From Acetobacteraceae bacterium (lineage in GTDB: Bacteria > Pseudomonadota > Alphaproteobacteria > Acetobacterales > Acetobacteraceae): 5,968 nucleotides of DNA. The stretch is taken from the NCBI GenBank assembly GCA_020853405.1, contig JADYYZ010000024.1:1-5968 (forward strand), in the 5' to 3' direction. The position numbers and the translations under genes are program-made. How positions within the stretch are numbered: position 1 is the stretch's first letter; every line of letters starts with the position of its first letter. The notes under the pieces were generated by a model, which saw nothing but the letters and a program-made list of their open reading frames with translations, ran no database searches and had not been told where the DNA came from. Below are positions 5,597 through 5,968 of this stretch, one piece after another.

Positions 5597-5684
5597 TACC
5601 ACTTTTCAGCGAGGCCGATCAAGCGCCCGGAGCGGCCGCTGCCTGCCCGTCGGCGCCGCGCCGGCCCATCCCATGGCTGGTGCG

Positions 5685-5968
5685 CTATTGCTTGTGCGCG
5701 CCAAGATACTCGCACAGCGCCACCGCGTTGTTCCGCTCGCTGTCATGGGCGGAGAACAGCAGCGTTGCCCGCCGCCCGGCGACGAGCGCCCGCAGCCGGG
5801 CCACCGCCACGGGGTTGGCGTCGAGTTCGGCCGTGTAGCGTGTTCTGAACTCGGGCCAGCGCTCCGGCTCGTGGCCGAACCATTTGCGAAGCGCGGTGCT
5901 GGGCGCGATGTCCTTGATCCAGTAATCGAACGATGCATCCGCCTTGCTGAGGCCGCGCGGCCAGATCC
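5685..5968 (-). CDS. DUF488 (YeaO-like) family protein, C-terminal part
   Basis: 93 codons end at the TAG at 5687-5685; the N-terminus, about 25 residues judging from family length, lies beyond the window. The visible part carries the family hallmarks in order: WPRGLSKADA (2-11), YWIKDIAPS (15-23), LRKWFGHEPERWPEFRTRY (26-44), then a TLLFSAHDSERNNAVALCEY segment (68-87) at the end of a Rossmann-like strand/helix pattern. The biochemical function of DUF488 proteins is not established. It runs in the same direction as the operon but is separated from it by 223 bp, so it is probably a separate unit. A GC dyad after the stop (5651-5663) lacks a T-tract, so no intrinsic terminator can be called. 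Confidence 0.9.
   Translation of the reverse strand, partial: IWPRGLSKADASFDYWIKDIAPSTALRKWFGHEPERWPEFRTRYTAELDANPVAVARLRALVAGRRATLLFSAHDSERNNAVALCEYLGAHKQ

Larger units (their letters stand above)
5462..5684. promoter_or_regulatory. Intergenic region expected to hold the operon promoter
   Basis: This 223-bp gap lies between the DUF488 stop and the Rrf2 regulator start, and is the only sizeable non-coding stretch upstream of the operon. On the minus strand a TTGACC (5582-5577) resembles a -35 element, but the best -10-like match, GATACA (5555-5550), lies 21 bp away, too far for a standard promoter, so I do not assign one. I found no convincing FNR/FixK box (TTGAT-N4-ATCAA) and no AT-rich NsrR palindrome of the E. 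coli type. A lone TTGAT half-site occurs on the minus strand near 5620-5616. Confidence 0.4.

Noticed and set aside
5651..5663. GC-rich dyad (CGGC and GCCG arms) after the DUF488 stop as a terminator
   Set aside because: There is no T-tract on the transcript side, and such dyads are frequent in this base composition.
5606..5938. 110-codon minus-strand frame overlapping the DUF488 gene
   Set aside because: The other frame encodes clear DUF488 motifs; this frame is Ser/Arg/Pro-rich with no domain.

Overview
This GC-rich window carries a single compact transcription unit on the minus strand, preceded by the 3' end of an unrelated gene. The protein sequences look alphaproteobacterial. CcoP has a long N-terminal arm before its membrane anchor, and CcoN has two extra N-terminal hydrophobic segments. 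The CcoN variant motifs remind me, from memory only, of sphingomonads, so that narrower placement is tentative.

Layout in the direction of transcription (right to left): a partial DUF488/YeaO-family gene (5968-5685); an intergenic region of about 220 bp with a perfect 9-bp-arm inverted repeat; an Rrf2-family regulator most like the nitric-oxide sensor NsrR (5461-5018); the four cbb3 cytochrome c oxidase genes ccoN, ccoO, ccoQ and ccoP (4997-1556); a small single-span membrane protein of unknown function (1559-1335); a DUF2189 (COG5473-type) polytopic membrane protein (1322-537); and a group III truncated hemoglobin that leaves the window at its left edge (463-1). Every junction from the regulator to the DUF2189 gene is an ATGA overlap or a gap of no more than 20 bp, so these genes are very probably one operon. 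The DUF2189 gene is joined to the globin by 73 bp that hold a tandem 14-bp repeat of start and Shine-Dalgarno signals.

Reading the operon as a whole (inference): cbb3 oxidase is the high-affinity, proton-pumping terminal oxidase used at low oxygen, where nitric oxide is both likely to be present and inhibitory. An NO-type Fe-S regulator at the head of the operon and a truncated hemoglobin at its tail suggest a respiratory module tuned to NO or nitrosative stress. The globin could remove NO or shuttle O2 for the oxidase. The two membrane proteins of unknown function may assist oxidase assembly, stability or NO protection. The oxidase assembly genes ccoG, ccoH, ccoI and ccoS are not in the window.

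The points most worth a second look are the regulator's missing Asp8 and unusual cysteine spacing, the chained five-codon mini-ORFs ahead of the globin, the uncharacterised small Cys/His membrane protein, and the Pro-to-Ser changes beside the CcoN active site. I saw no RNA genes, mobile elements or CRISPR arrays.
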